The notes below the pieces were generated by a model. The model was given only the letters and a program-made list of their open reading frames with translations. It searched no databases and was not told the DNA's origin. A DNA stretch of 64,000 bases, from the NCBI GenBank assembly GCA_041592335.1, contig JBFHQE010000001.1:1-64000 (forward strand). The letters are read 5' to 3'. The position numbers and the translations under genes were made by a program. This stretch comes from JBFHQE01 sp041592335. Lineage in GTDB: Bacteria > Pseudomonadota > Gammaproteobacteria > Thiohalobacterales > Thiohalobacteraceae. Below are positions 24,745 through 32,972 of this stretch, in pieces; position 1 is the stretch's first letter; each line of letters opens with the position of its first letter.

Positions 24745-24760
24745 TGCACTGCGCGTGCCA
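24745..24760 (-). promoter_or_regulatory. Near-consensus sigma-54 promoter
   Basis: The minus strand reads TGGCACGCGCAGTGCA. Against the sigma-54 consensus TGGCACG-N4-TTGCW it has one mismatch; the invariant GG (-24) and GC (-12) are correctly spaced. The predicted start is about position 24734, reading left. Confidence 0.65.
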
Positions 24761-24789
24761 ATATCGCAAATTCTCGATATTTAATCAGA

Positions 24790-24802
24790 TATCAATAGGT
24801 TA
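24790..24802. promoter_or_regulatory. IHF-binding-site match upstream of the sigma-54 promoter
   Basis: TATCAATAGGTTA fits the IHF consensus WATCAANNNNTTR at every defined position. It lies about 56-68 bases upstream of the predicted start, the usual place for IHF bending at sigma-54 promoters. Confidence 0.5.
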
Positions 24803-24824
24803 GCAACTAATGGAAGGTGGGAAT

Positions 24825-24845
24825 ATTGCGTTATTGAAATGCGAT
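24825..24845. promoter_or_regulatory. Candidate enhancer-binding-protein dyad
   Basis: ATTGCGTT and AATGCGAT form an imperfect dyad (6 of 8 positions) centred about 101 bases upstream of the predicted sigma-54 start. A second, perfect TGACA-C-TGTCA dyad lies at 24873-24883, overlapping the stop of the transporter gene. Either could bind an activator; none is identified. Confidence 0.3.
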
Positions 24846-24880
24846 AAAGATGAAAATCTGGCAGAAATGACGTGACACTG

Positions 24881-25813
24881 TCAGGCGATGACCGGTTTTC
24901 GACGCAAAAAACCACTGGCTCCCGCCGCTGTCAGAATACACCAGACTGCAAACAACGCCCCCGGCAGGGCGGTTTCCGGTGCAAAGTGCTTGAGTGCCAA
25001 CGCTACTCCAAGCCCGGCATTCTGCATCCCGATCTCGATGGACAGTGCCAACTGGTGGCGCCGGTCAAAATGGAACAGGCGCGCCGCCCACCACCCCGCA
25101 AGATACCCCAGCAAATTGACGCTGATCACGGTCAACATGACCGCAGGCCCCATGCTGGCAATGCGCGTCTGGTTGGCAGCCACGGCGTAACTGCAGATGA
25201 TCACTATGGCGATCGCGGCAACAGTCGGCGCAATCTGCCTGGCCTCCTGCACGCGATCTTTTAGCTGATGACGCAATAACATGCCCAGCGCCAGCGGTAT
25301 CACCACCGTGTTGATAATGGTTAAAAACATCGGCCAGAAATCAATCGGCAGGAACACGCCACCCAGCCACTGCACCAGCGCGGGGGTTAATATCGGCGAA
25401 AGAAAAGTCGCGACCGTGGTCAGGGCAACGGAATAAGCGACGGCTCCGCCCGCCAGATAAACGATGACATTGCTCGCCATGGCGCCCGGCGCACAGGCCA
25501 CAATAATGAATCCCAGCGCCACGGCATCTGGCAACGGCACCAGCAATGCCGCGAGAAAACCCAGTAACGGCATGAGGGTAAACTGGGTCAGTACGCCCAG
25601 GCCGATCCGGCCAGGCTCTCTCACTGTTGCCCTGAAATCCTCCGGATTCAGCACCACGCCCAGCGCGAACATAGTCGCGGCAAAGAACCACAAAAAGCTG
25701 GATTTGAAGACCAGAAACAACGGCGGATGAAAATACGCGGCAATCGCGCCGAGCAGGGTCAGCGGCGCAAGCAGATCAGCAATCCAGTGCAGGCTATTCA
25801 ATAACTTGGACAT
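24881..25813 (-). CDS. Bile acid:sodium symporter (BASS) family transporter
   Basis: A 310-residue protein with about nine or ten hydrophobic segments. It has the BASS-type fold and motifs: FAATMFALGVVLNPEDF near residue 45, VACAPGAMASNVIVYLAGG near residue 108 and EIGMQNAGLGVALALKHF near residue 262, the region that builds the sodium sites and unwound helices. Bacterial members take up organic anions such as bile acids, pantoate or ketopantoate with sodium; the substrate here is unknown. The ATG at 25813 begins the family match but has a pyrimidine-rich upstream and no Shine-Dalgarno sequence. A GTG at 25855 would add 14 residues encoded by a terminator hairpin. The start is therefore uncertain. 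Confidence 0.85.
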   Translation of the reverse strand: MSKLLNSLHWIADLLAPLTLLGAIAAYFHPPLFLVFKSSFLWFFAATMFALGVVLNPEDFRATVREPGRIGLGVLTQFTLMPLLGFLAALLVPLPDAVALGFIIVACAPGAMASNVIVYLAGGAVAYSVALTTVATFLSPILTPALVQWLGGVFLPIDFWPMFLTIINTVVIPLALGMLLRHQLKDRVQEARQIAPTVAAIAIVIICSYAVAANQTRIASMGPAVMLTVISVNLLGYLAGWWAARLFHFDRRHQLALSIEIGMQNAGLGVALALKHFAPETALPGALFAVWCILTAAGASGFLRRKPVIA

Positions 25814-25827
25814 GGGGAGAGGAGGGT

Positions 25828-25861
25828 AAAAAAAACGGCCGGGACTTTCCAGCACCGGCCG
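25828..25861 (-). terminator. Intrinsic terminator just upstream of the transporter start
   Basis: On the minus strand, CGGCCGG (25861-25855) pairs with CCGGCCG (25842-25836) across a 12-base loop, followed by eight T residues ending 15 bases before the transporter ATG. It would stop transcripts from the unknown gene upstream, or act as an attenuator in the transporter leader. Confidence 0.75.
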
Positions 25862-25939
25862 CGGGAAATGCCATCAATGGCAGCTTCTCACAGTGTTATC
25901 AGCGTAACGGCCCCATCGAGACGCGGCTTTAGGCGTTCA

Positions 25940-26482
25940 TTAACTCAGCGTGTCCGTGTGCGCCTGGGCTTGTTTCAAATCCTGCTGTCGCCCATTACGC
26001 AACCGTTTGATTACCCGGGCCTCTGTTAGCAAATCTGCCAGCAACAGCGCATCCGATGGACTGGAATCAACCGGTATAAAGGCCAGCAATTCATGCCGTT
26101 TCATCAACACAAGATAGTCCCTGGAATTGAGATATTCGGCTGCCAGCTTGAAGCCTCGCGCCAATGCTTCATGCGCCCCTGCACGTTTCACGCTAATCAG
26201 CAACTGCCCATGGATCAATTCCACCAGTGCACGTTCCCGCGCAGATGTCTGCGTGGCGAGGAGCGTCTGGTACTGCATGCAAGCCTCGCCTTTCAGCCAG
26301 TAACCGGCGATCCAGGACAATAGCTGTTGCGACAAACCCGGCCGGTGGCGGGCATCGACCAGTAATCCCGCCGCCGCCTCGCGGTTCAATGGAGTGGCAT
26401 ACCAGGCAGCCAGCGGCCAGGGCTGTTCGGTGGCAAGCAATGCCCGCAACTCGGACACCCCCAGAGAATGTTCATCTTGCAT
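25940..26482 (-). CDS. Conserved-looking protein of unknown function
   Basis: A protein of about 180 residues from the ATG at 26482, which has GAGG twelve bases upstream; a longer frame to 26539 runs into the hemB promoter region. I do not recognise the family. It is predicted cytoplasmic and mostly helical, with no signal peptide or membrane segment. Visible features are a Trp-rich N-terminal part (LATEQPWPLAAWYATPLNRE, SWIAGYWLKGEA) and a basic stretch near the C-terminus (ARVIKRLRNGRQQDLKQAQ). It is divergent from hemB. Its transcript should end at the terminator at 25861-25828. Confidence 0.6.
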   Translation of the reverse strand: MQDEHSLGVSELRALLATEQPWPLAAWYATPLNREAAAGLLVDARHRPGLSQQLLSWIAGYWLKGEACMQYQTLLATQTSARERALVELIHGQLLISVKRAGAHEALARGFKLAAEYLNSRDYLVLMKRHELLAFIPVDSSPSDALLLADLLTEARVIKRLRNGRQQDLKQAQAHTDTLS

Positions 26483-26550
26483 GCCATAGCCTCGTATCGG
26501 TTGAACAGGTACACTGCGCGCTATTGCGTTTGAATTCAAGGAGTCCTCGC

Positions 26551-27573
26551 GTGGCTGTTGACCGTTCCAGCACCGGCTACCCCGCAGTTCGCATGCGTCG
26601 CATGCGTCGCGATACTTTTTCTCGCCGCCTAATGCGCGAGCATCACCTGTCGACCGATGACCTGATCTACCCCTTGTTTGTGTTGGAAGGGGAACAACAG
26701 CGCGAAACTGTTGCTTCCATGCCGGGCGTGGAACGGCTCAGTATTGATCTGCTGGTGGAAGAGGCAAAACAACTGGTAGCGCTGGGAATTCCCGCGATCG
26801 CCCTATTTCCGGTCACCCCTGCCGCAGCGAAATCCGACGACGCCCGCGAAGCCTTTAATCCGGACGGCCTGGCACAACGCGCCGTGCGCGCGGTAAAAGC
26901 GGCAACACCGGAACTGGGTGTCATTACCGATGTCGCGCTGGATCCTTTCACCACGCATGGGCAGGATGGGCTAATCGATGACAAGGGCTATGTCCTGAAT
27001 GACGAAACCGTCGAGGTCCTGGTAAAACAGGCAGTATCGCATGCCGATGCGGGCGCGGACGTGGTTGCGCCCTCGGATATGATGGATGGCCGCATTGGCG
27101 CCGTGCGTGCTGCACTGGAAGCAGCCGGGCATCGCAATACCCGCATCCTGGCCTACAGCGCCAAGTACGCCTCCAGTTTCTATGGACCGTTCCGTGATGC
27201 CGTCGGTTCGGCGAGCAATCTCGGTGGCGGTAACAAATACAGTTACCAGATGGACCCGGCTAACAGCAATGAAGCCTTGCAGGAAGTTGCGCTGGATCTG
27301 GCCGAAGGCGCGGATATGGTCATGGTCAAACCCGGGCTTCCCTATCTCGATATCGTACGCCGCGTGAAAGAGGAATTCGGCGTACCGACCTATGCTTACC
27401 AGGTGAGCGGCGAATACGCCATGCTGATGGCTGCGGCGCAAAACGGCTGGCTGGATGAAAAGGCCGTGATCCTGGAATCACTGCTTGGATTCAAGCGCGC
27501 CGGCGCCGATGGCATCCTCACTTACTTCGCCAAACGCGTCGCCGAATGGCTGGCTGAAGACAAGACCTCATGA
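26551..27573 (+). CDS. hemB: Delta-aminolevulinic acid dehydratase (porphobilinogen synthase)
   Basis: A 340-residue enzyme starting at the GTG at 26551, which has AAGGAG 9 bases upstream; a longer in-frame extension to 26227 overlaps the divergent gene and is rejected. The Schiff-base lysine regions are AYSAKYASSFYGPFRDA and MVMVKPGLPYLDIVRR. The metal-site loop reads DVALDPFTTHGQDG, without the cysteine triad of zinc enzymes, so it belongs to the magnesium-type group. It condenses two 5-aminolevulinates to porphobilinogen, the substrate of HemC. It overlaps aroE by 4 bases. Confidence 0.95.
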   Translation: MAVDRSSTGYPAVRMRRMRRDTFSRRLMREHHLSTDDLIYPLFVLEGEQQRETVASMPGVERLSIDLLVEEAKQLVALGIPAIALFPVTPAAAKSDDAREAFNPDGLAQRAVRAVKAATPELGVITDVALDPFTTHGQDGLIDDKGYVLNDETVEVLVKQAVSHADAGADVVAPSDMMDGRIGAVRAALEAAGHRNTRILAYSAKYASSFYGPFRDAVGSASNLGGGNKYSYQMDPANSNEALQEVALDLAEGADMVMVKPGLPYLDIVRRVKEEFGVPTYAYQVSGEYAMLMAAAQNGWLDEKAVILESLLGFKRAGADGILTYFAKRVAEWLAEDKTS

Positions 27574-28382
27574 CCGACCGCTATGCCGTCATGGGCAACC
27601 CCATCGGTCACAGCAAGTCACCCGCTATTCACGCGGCCTTTGCCCAGCAAACCGGCCAGGATATTAGTTACCACGCCATCCTTGTCGAACGGGATGGCTT
27701 TGCCGATGCCGTTACAGAATTTCGCGCGCATGACGGACAGGGACTCAACATCACCGTCCCTTTTAAGCAGGAAGCTTACGAACTGGCAGACCGCCTCACG
27801 CCACGCGCTCAACGTGCCGGAGCGGTCAATACGCTTTACTGGAATGGTGAAAACCTGCTTTGTGGTGACACCACCGATGGCGTCGGCATGGTGCGTGACC
27901 TGACCCTGAATCACGGTATCCAACTCAGGGATAAACGGATTCTAGTGGTAGGTGCGGGCGGCGCGGTGCGCGGCGTACTGGAACCGCTGCTAGAAGCCGG
28001 GCCTCGCGAGTTACTGATCGCCAATCGCACCGAGGCAAAAGCCGAGCAACTGGCGACACTCTTTGCCGAGCTTGGTGCGATCAGCGCCTGTGGCTTTGAT
28101 GCTATCGAGGGCAGTTTTGACGTAATCATCAATGGCACCGCTGCGGGGCTAAGCGGCGAGCTACCCCCGGTTCCCGGGACTGCGATCCGCAAGGATACTG
28201 TCTGTTATGACATGATGTACGGTAACCAGCCAACGACTTTTGTGCACTGGTGTACGGAGCAGGGCGCGCAAACCGCGCTGGATGGATTGGGGATGCTGGT
28301 GGAACAGGCGGCGGAATCCTTTTTTATCTGGCGCGGCATCCGACCGGACACCGCGCCAGTGATTCAGCAGCTACGGGGATAG
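27570..28382 (+). CDS. aroE: Shikimate dehydrogenase (NADP+)
   Basis: A 270-residue enzyme. The N-terminal substrate domain has YAVMGNPIGHSKSPAIH and LNITVPFKQEAYELAD with the catalytic lysine. The NADP-binding motif is LVVGAGGAVRGVLEPL, followed by the NRT motif (IANRTEAKAEQL). It reduces 3-dehydroshikimate to shikimate in the aromatic amino acid pathway. The ATG overlaps the hemB stop (ATGA), so the two are coupled. Confidence 0.95.
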   Translation: MTDRYAVMGNPIGHSKSPAIHAAFAQQTGQDISYHAILVERDGFADAVTEFRAHDGQGLNITVPFKQEAYELADRLTPRAQRAGAVNTLYWNGENLLCGDTTDGVGMVRDLTLNHGIQLRDKRILVVGAGGAVRGVLEPLLEAGPRELLIANRTEAKAEQLATLFAELGAISACGFDAIEGSFDVIINGTAAGLSGELPPVPGTAIRKDTVCYDMMYGNQPTTFVHWCTEQGAQTALDGLGMLVEQAAESFFIWRGIRPDTAPVIQQLRG

Positions 28383-28384
28383 GA

Positions 28385-28735
28385 TCAGGCGGCGGCTCTT
28401 TCGATCACCCGGCGCTCGATCACCCGGCGCTCGGGGTTATGCCAGTCAATTGCTCGCCAGTCCGGACGACGCCGATCATTTCCCGCAACTCGCTTCACGA
28501 ATTCACGCAGCGCAAGCGGTTGACCGTTCAGCGTCATCTTGCCGTTACGCATGATGACCTTGCGTGCCTCGGATTCATCCCTGGCCTGAAACAGACCAAA
28601 GCGCACCAGCTCGCCGCTACGGGTGATTTTCTTCACCACGCGCACACGCTGGCGCTCAAACTCAGACAGCCCCAGGAGGGTAATCAGGTCAGCCTCTTTG
28701 GCCTGACGCGGTAAATTGCCGATAAATAACATCAT
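28385..28735 (-). CDS. Small RRM-type RNA-binding protein
   Basis: A protein of about 116 residues with one RNA-recognition motif: RNP2 is LFIGNLPR at the N-terminus and RNP1 is around RFGLFQARDE near residue 48. A basic tail follows and ends in a repeated RRVIE-RRVIE, encoded by a 15-bp tandem DNA repeat (GATCACCCGGCGCTC twice near 28399-28429). It could be an RNA chaperone or translation factor; the target is unknown. The start is one of two adjacent ATGs (28735 or 28732); a longer frame to 28747 is possible. It converges on aroE 2 bases away. Confidence 0.75.
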   Translation of the reverse strand: MMLFIGNLPRQAKEADLITLLGLSEFERQRVRVVKKITRSGELVRFGLFQARDESEARKVIMRNGKMTLNGQPLALREFVKRVAGNDRRRPDWRAIDWHNPERRVIERRVIERAAA

Positions 28736-28922
28736 GATTCGACCCATTCAGTTGTTGATATTTTCGGATCGTCCTTGAGCCAGCAAAACAGCCCACGACT
28801 TCGAGTCTAGGCGTTATAGCAGCGCAGTGGAAGCAGTTTTATCTGCTAATAACTACCGCTGGGGCCAATATTAGGGCATTCTGATTGAAATGACCAGTTT
28901 TTGACGTCATAAAGCCGTCGAT

Positions 28923-29453
28923 CTAACTGACTCCTAAATGCCTATTTTTCAATGACACATAGTGCCTGGCCGAGTATGCCAGGTATTCACGTTCCTGATC
29001 GGTCAGCGGACGGTGCCGTTTCGCGGGACGCCCCAGCCACAAATAACCCCCTTCGAGCACCTTTCCGGGGGCAACCAGACTGCCCGCGCCAAGCATCGCA
29101 CCGGACTGGACAACAGCGCCATCCATCACCAGAGAACCCATACCAATCAGACAGTTATCTTCGATCTTGCAAGCGTGAAGGCACACCAGGTGACCGACCG
29201 TCACGTTGTCGCCAATTTCCAGACCGGCGCCTGAAAAAAACTCACTATTATGGGTAACATGAAGAATAGATCCATCTTGAATATTAGTGCTTTCTCCAAT
29301 ATTTATACTATTCACATCGCCGCGTGCCACAACGCCCGGCCAAAGGGAACTGTCGGCGCCTACTGCCACCAGGCCAATAACCGTGGCTGCCTCGTCGATG
29401 TAAGCACTGGGGTGTATGTCTGGAACAAAATTCTCGAATGAGCGTACCGGCAT
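28923..29453 (-). CDS. Gamma-carbonic anhydrase family protein (left-handed beta-helix)
   Basis: A 176-residue hexapeptide-repeat protein of the YrdA/gamma-carbonic anhydrase family. The metal-ligand histidines are in ILHVTHN and VTVGHLVCLHACK. Surrounding repeats such as GENV-type VTVGH, CLIGMGSLVMDGAVV and GAMLGAGSLVAPGKV form the beta helix. Members are zinc or iron trimers; not all are active carbonic anhydrases. It sits 6 bases after gor on the same strand. The 169-base gap to the RRM gene shows nothing distinctive beyond being the place for that gene's promoter. Confidence 0.88.
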   Translation of the reverse strand: MPVRSFENFVPDIHPSAYIDEAATVIGLVAVGADSSLWPGVVARGDVNSINIGESTNIQDGSILHVTHNSEFFSGAGLEIGDNVTVGHLVCLHACKIEDNCLIGMGSLVMDGAVVQSGAMLGAGSLVAPGKVLEGGYLWLGRPAKRHRPLTDQEREYLAYSARHYVSLKNRHLGVS

Positions 29454-29459
29454 AGGGGC

Positions 29460-30809
29460 TTATCTCATGGTCACCAGCTCTTCGGCGCTGGTCGGGTGAA
29501 GCGCAATGGTGTCGTCCAGGTCACGCTTGGTCGCACCCATGCGGATTGCCACGGCAAAACCCTGCAGCATTTCATCCGCGCCTTCACCAATAATATGACA
29601 GCCCACCACCTTCTCCTGGGCACCCACCGTCACCAGTTTCATCGCGGTCTGGCGCTTGTGGTCTGTCAATGCATGGTACATAGCGGTAAAACGCGTGCTG
29701 TACACCTTCACCGCCTCGCCATGCAGCTCGCGCGCCTGGGCCTCGCTCAGTCCGACCGTACCAATCGGCGGATGTGAAAAAACAATCGTCGGGATCAGGT
29801 CGTAATTCAGCTTGCGATCCGTCATGCCACCGTACAGCCTGTCCGCCATGCGCCGCGCAGCCGCGATCGCCACCGGTGTCAGCGCCGCCTTGCCATTCAC
29901 ATCACCAAGCGAGGAAACGCCGGGCACATTGGTCTGTTCGAACTCGTCGGATGGCACAAAACCCTGCTCATCGACATTGATCCCCGCAGCCTCCAGGTTG
30001 AGGTCAGCGGTATTGGGCGTACGACCAATAGCCCAGATCAGGGTATCGATGCCCTCCAGCTTCTGCTTGTTGGACAGGTTCAGACACAAGCTGCCATCGT
30101 CCAGCTTCACCACGGAGGATACCTGGGTGCCACTCATGATACTGACCCCGTCATTCAGCATTTCCTCCATCAACGCCTCACGCAGCATGGCGTCGAAATT
30201 TCGCAGCAGATGCTCTCTTCGCAGCAACAGCGTCACAGCGGAACCGAGCGCATTCAATACACCCGCCAGCTCAACAGCGATATAGCCCGAACCCACGATC
30301 ACGACATTCTCCGGCAAGGATTCGAGCTCAAAGAAGCCATCCGAGGTAATACCCAGCTCAGCACCCGGGACATCCGGCACGGCAGGATAGCCACCCACCG
30401 CGACACAAATGTGATCCGCCGTATAACGCTCGCCATCAACCTCCAGGGTTTTCGCATCGACGAAACGCGCCTTGCCTTCGATGAGATCGATATTGGAATC
30501 GGCCAGGAATGTACGGTACCAGCTGTTAATGCCCTGGATATAGGCATCGCGCCCCGCCGTGAGCCTGCCCCAGTCAAAGCCCTTCACGTCGACATCAAAC
30601 CCGTATCCCCTGGCATCCTGCAGCGCATGTGCCAGGTGCGCACCAAACCACATGACTTTCTTCGGTACGCAACCCACGTTCACACAGGTACCACCCAGCG
30701 GACCGCTTTCGATTACCGCGCAACGTTTACCGTATTTGGCCGCGCGCTCCGCCACCGACAGGCCACCGCTACCCGCGCCAATGGCAATAAGGTCATAATG
30801 CTTGCTCAT
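29460..30809 (-). CDS. gor: Glutathione reductase
   Basis: A 449-residue flavoprotein disulfide reductase from the ATG at 30809, with AGGAAA about 10 bases upstream. The FAD motif is LIAIGAGSGGLSVAERA, the redox-active disulfide is in GGTCVNVGCVPKKVMW, the NADPH-binding motif is VIVGSGYIAVELAGVLNALG, and the C-terminal catalytic His is in IALHPTSAEELVTM. The CVNVGC motif with the following PKK and the length match glutathione reductase rather than lipoamide dehydrogenase. It recycles glutathione, which the nearby glutaredoxin would use. It is divergent from prlC. Confidence 0.93.
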   Translation of the reverse strand: MSKHYDLIAIGAGSGGLSVAERAAKYGKRCAVIESGPLGGTCVNVGCVPKKVMWFGAHLAHALQDARGYGFDVDVKGFDWGRLTAGRDAYIQGINSWYRTFLADSNIDLIEGKARFVDAKTLEVDGERYTADHICVAVGGYPAVPDVPGAELGITSDGFFELESLPENVVIVGSGYIAVELAGVLNALGSAVTLLLRREHLLRNFDAMLREALMEEMLNDGVSIMSGTQVSSVVKLDDGSLCLNLSNKQKLEGIDTLIWAIGRTPNTADLNLEAAGINVDEQGFVPSDEFEQTNVPGVSSLGDVNGKAALTPVAIAAARRMADRLYGGMTDRKLNYDLIPTIVFSHPPIGTVGLSEAQARELHGEAVKVYSTRFTAMYHALTDHKRQTAMKLVTVGAQEKVVGCHIIGEGADEMLQGFAVAIRMGATKRDLDDTIALHPTSAEELVTMR

Positions 30810-30932
30810 GAAATTGATTTCCTGGAATGTAATACCCAATTTTCGGGACTATCGCAGGCGCCGCCGACGCGGTCAACCGCGTCACACTTTGCTACCATTG
30901 CAACTAACGACAACCACAGGCGACATACAGAC

Positions 30933-32972
30933 ATGAGCAACCCGTTACTGAATCTCAACGGTCTCCCACCCTTCAGCGACATCAAGCCCGAGCATGTCGA
31001 ACCGGCGATCGACGCCCTGCTGGCCGAGTGCCGCGATACTGTCCAGACACTACTGGACAACAATACGCATTACAGCTGGGACAACCTGGTCCAGCCTATC
31101 GAAGAAGTTGAAGACAAACTGGAGCGCGCCTGGTCACCGGTATCGCACATGAACTCCGTGGTAAATAGCGATGCACTGCGCGACGCCTACAACGCCTGCC
31201 TGCCCAAGCTGTCGGACTACGCCACTGAAATGGGCCAGAACGAACAGCTGTTTGCCGCCTACAGGCAAATTGCCGAGAGCAGCGAATTTGCTTCACTGAC
31301 AGATGCCCAGCAAAAGATCATTAATAATGCGTTACGCGATTTTCGTCTGTCCGGAATTGATCTGCCGGAAGACAAGCGGGCACGCTACAAAACCATCATG
31401 CAGGAACTTTCAGCACTGACATCCAAGTTCGAGGAGAACCTGCTGGATGCCACTAACGCCTGGAAAAAACTCATCAGCAATGAAGACGAACTCAGCGGAT
31501 TGCCCGACAGTGCCAAATCACTCGCCAGGCAAATGGCGGAACGTGAAGGGGAGGAGGGCTGGCTGTTTAACCTGGAATTCCCTTCCTACTACCCGGTCAT
31601 GACTTATGCCGATAACCGCGAACTGCGCCGCGAACTGTACGAAGCCTATGTCACGCGCGCCTCGGATACCGGCCCGCATGACAAGTCGCTGGACAACACG
31701 CCGGTAATGGAAGAGATCCTGCGCCTGCGACATGAAGAAGCACAGCTGCTCGGCTTTAACAATTACGCCGAATGTTCGCTGGCGACTAAAATGGCCAATA
31801 GCACGGATGAAGTCCTGCAATTTCTCCACGATCTGGCAGACCGGTCGCTGGCGCTGGCCAAATCCGACTTGCAGGCAGTGCGCGATTTCGCCCGTGAACA
31901 GTTTGGTGTCGACGAACTGGAATCCTGGGACGTGGGCTACTATTCAGAAAAGCTGCGCCAACATAAATACGCTATCACCCAGGAAGAGTTGAAACCTTAT
32001 TTTCCGGAAGACCGGGTGATCAGTGGCATGTTTGGCGTCGTGGAAAAACTCTACGGTCTTTCCATTAAAGCGATCAAGGATGTTAACACCTGGCACCAGG
32101 ATGTTGGTTTCTATGAAATCACCGACAGCAAGGGTGAAACCCGCGGCCGCTTTTACCTGGATCTCTACGCGCGCCCCAAAAAACGCGGCGGCGCCTGGAT
32201 GGCGGACTGCATTTCCCGACGCCTGACCAACGACGGCGTGCAGACACCGGTTGCTTTTCTAACCTGTAATTTCTCGCCGCCCATCGGCAATGACCCGGCG
32301 CTATTTACGCACGACGAGGTTATTACCCTGTTCCATGAATTCGGCCATGGCCTGCATCACATGCTCACCCAGGTCGATTATGCCGGTGTCTCCGGCATCA
32401 GCGGTGTTGCATGGGACGCGGTCGAACTGCCGAGCCAGTTCATGGAAAACTGGTGCTGGGAACGCGAAGCTTTGGATCTTATAGCAGGGCATTATCAAAC
32501 CGGCGAGAAACTACCAGCGGAATTATATGAACGCATGATTGCCGCCAAGAATTTCCAGTCCGCGATGCAGATGGTGCGGCAGTTAGAGTTTTCCATTTTC
32601 GATTTCCGGCTGCATGCGGAATACGACCCGGATAAAGGTGGACGCATTTATGAAATCCTCGACCAGGTGCGCGAAGAAGTCGCCGTGATGAAACCGCCGT
32701 CATTCAACCGTTTCCCACACAGCTTCTCGCACATTTTTGCCGGTGGCTACGCTGCAGGCTATTACAGTTACAAATGGGCCGAGGTATTGTCCGCTGACGC
32801 TTTCGCCGCATTCGAGGAAACCGGCATCTTCGACCAGGAAACCGGCAAGCGCTTCTTAAGCAGTATTCTCGAACGCGGCGGCTCGCGCGAACCCATGGAG
32901 TTATTCATCGATTTCCGTGGCCGCGAACCAAGCATCGACGCACTGCTGCGGCACAGCGGGCTCGCGGCATGA
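30933..32972 (+). CDS. prlC: Oligopeptidase A (M3 family)
   Basis: A 679-residue zinc metallopeptidase from the ATG at 30933. The open frame continues upstream through the gor promoter region, but residues matching the family begin at MSNPLLNLNGLPPFSDIKPE. The HEXXH zinc motif is in LFHEFGHGLHHML near residue 467, with a later glutamate ligand in SQFMENWCWE. It is cytosolic and degrades short peptides, including signal-peptide fragments. The YecA-like gene overlaps its stop by 4 bases. Confidence 0.95.
   Translation: MSNPLLNLNGLPPFSDIKPEHVEPAIDALLAECRDTVQTLLDNNTHYSWDNLVQPIEEVEDKLERAWSPVSHMNSVVNSDALRDAYNACLPKLSDYATEMGQNEQLFAAYRQIAESSEFASLTDAQQKIINNALRDFRLSGIDLPEDKRARYKTIMQELSALTSKFEENLLDATNAWKKLISNEDELSGLPDSAKSLARQMAEREGEEGWLFNLEFPSYYPVMTYADNRELRRELYEAYVTRASDTGPHDKSLDNTPVMEEILRLRHEEAQLLGFNNYAECSLATKMANSTDEVLQFLHDLADRSLALAKSDLQAVRDFAREQFGVDELESWDVGYYSEKLRQHKYAITQEELKPYFPEDRVISGMFGVVEKLYGLSIKAIKDVNTWHQDVGFYEITDSKGETRGRFYLDLYARPKKRGGAWMADCISRRLTNDGVQTPVAFLTCNFSPPIGNDPALFTHDEVITLFHEFGHGLHHMLTQVDYAGVSGISGVAWDAVELPSQFMENWCWEREALDLIAGHYQTGEKLPAELYERMIAAKNFQSAMQMVRQLEFSIFDFRLHAEYDPDKGGRIYEILDQVREEVAVMKPPSFNRFPHSFSHIFAGGYAAGYYSYKWAEVLSADAFAAFEETGIFDQETGKRFLSSILERGGSREPMELFIDFRGREPSIDALLRHSGLAA

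Noticed and set aside
26227..26550. An N-terminal extension of hemB
   Set aside because: It is antisense to the divergent unknown gene, and a GTG with AAGGAG at 26551 gives the normal HemB length.
30210..30932. A long N-terminal extension of prlC
   Set aside because: It lies antisense to gor; family similarity starts exactly at the ATG at 30933.
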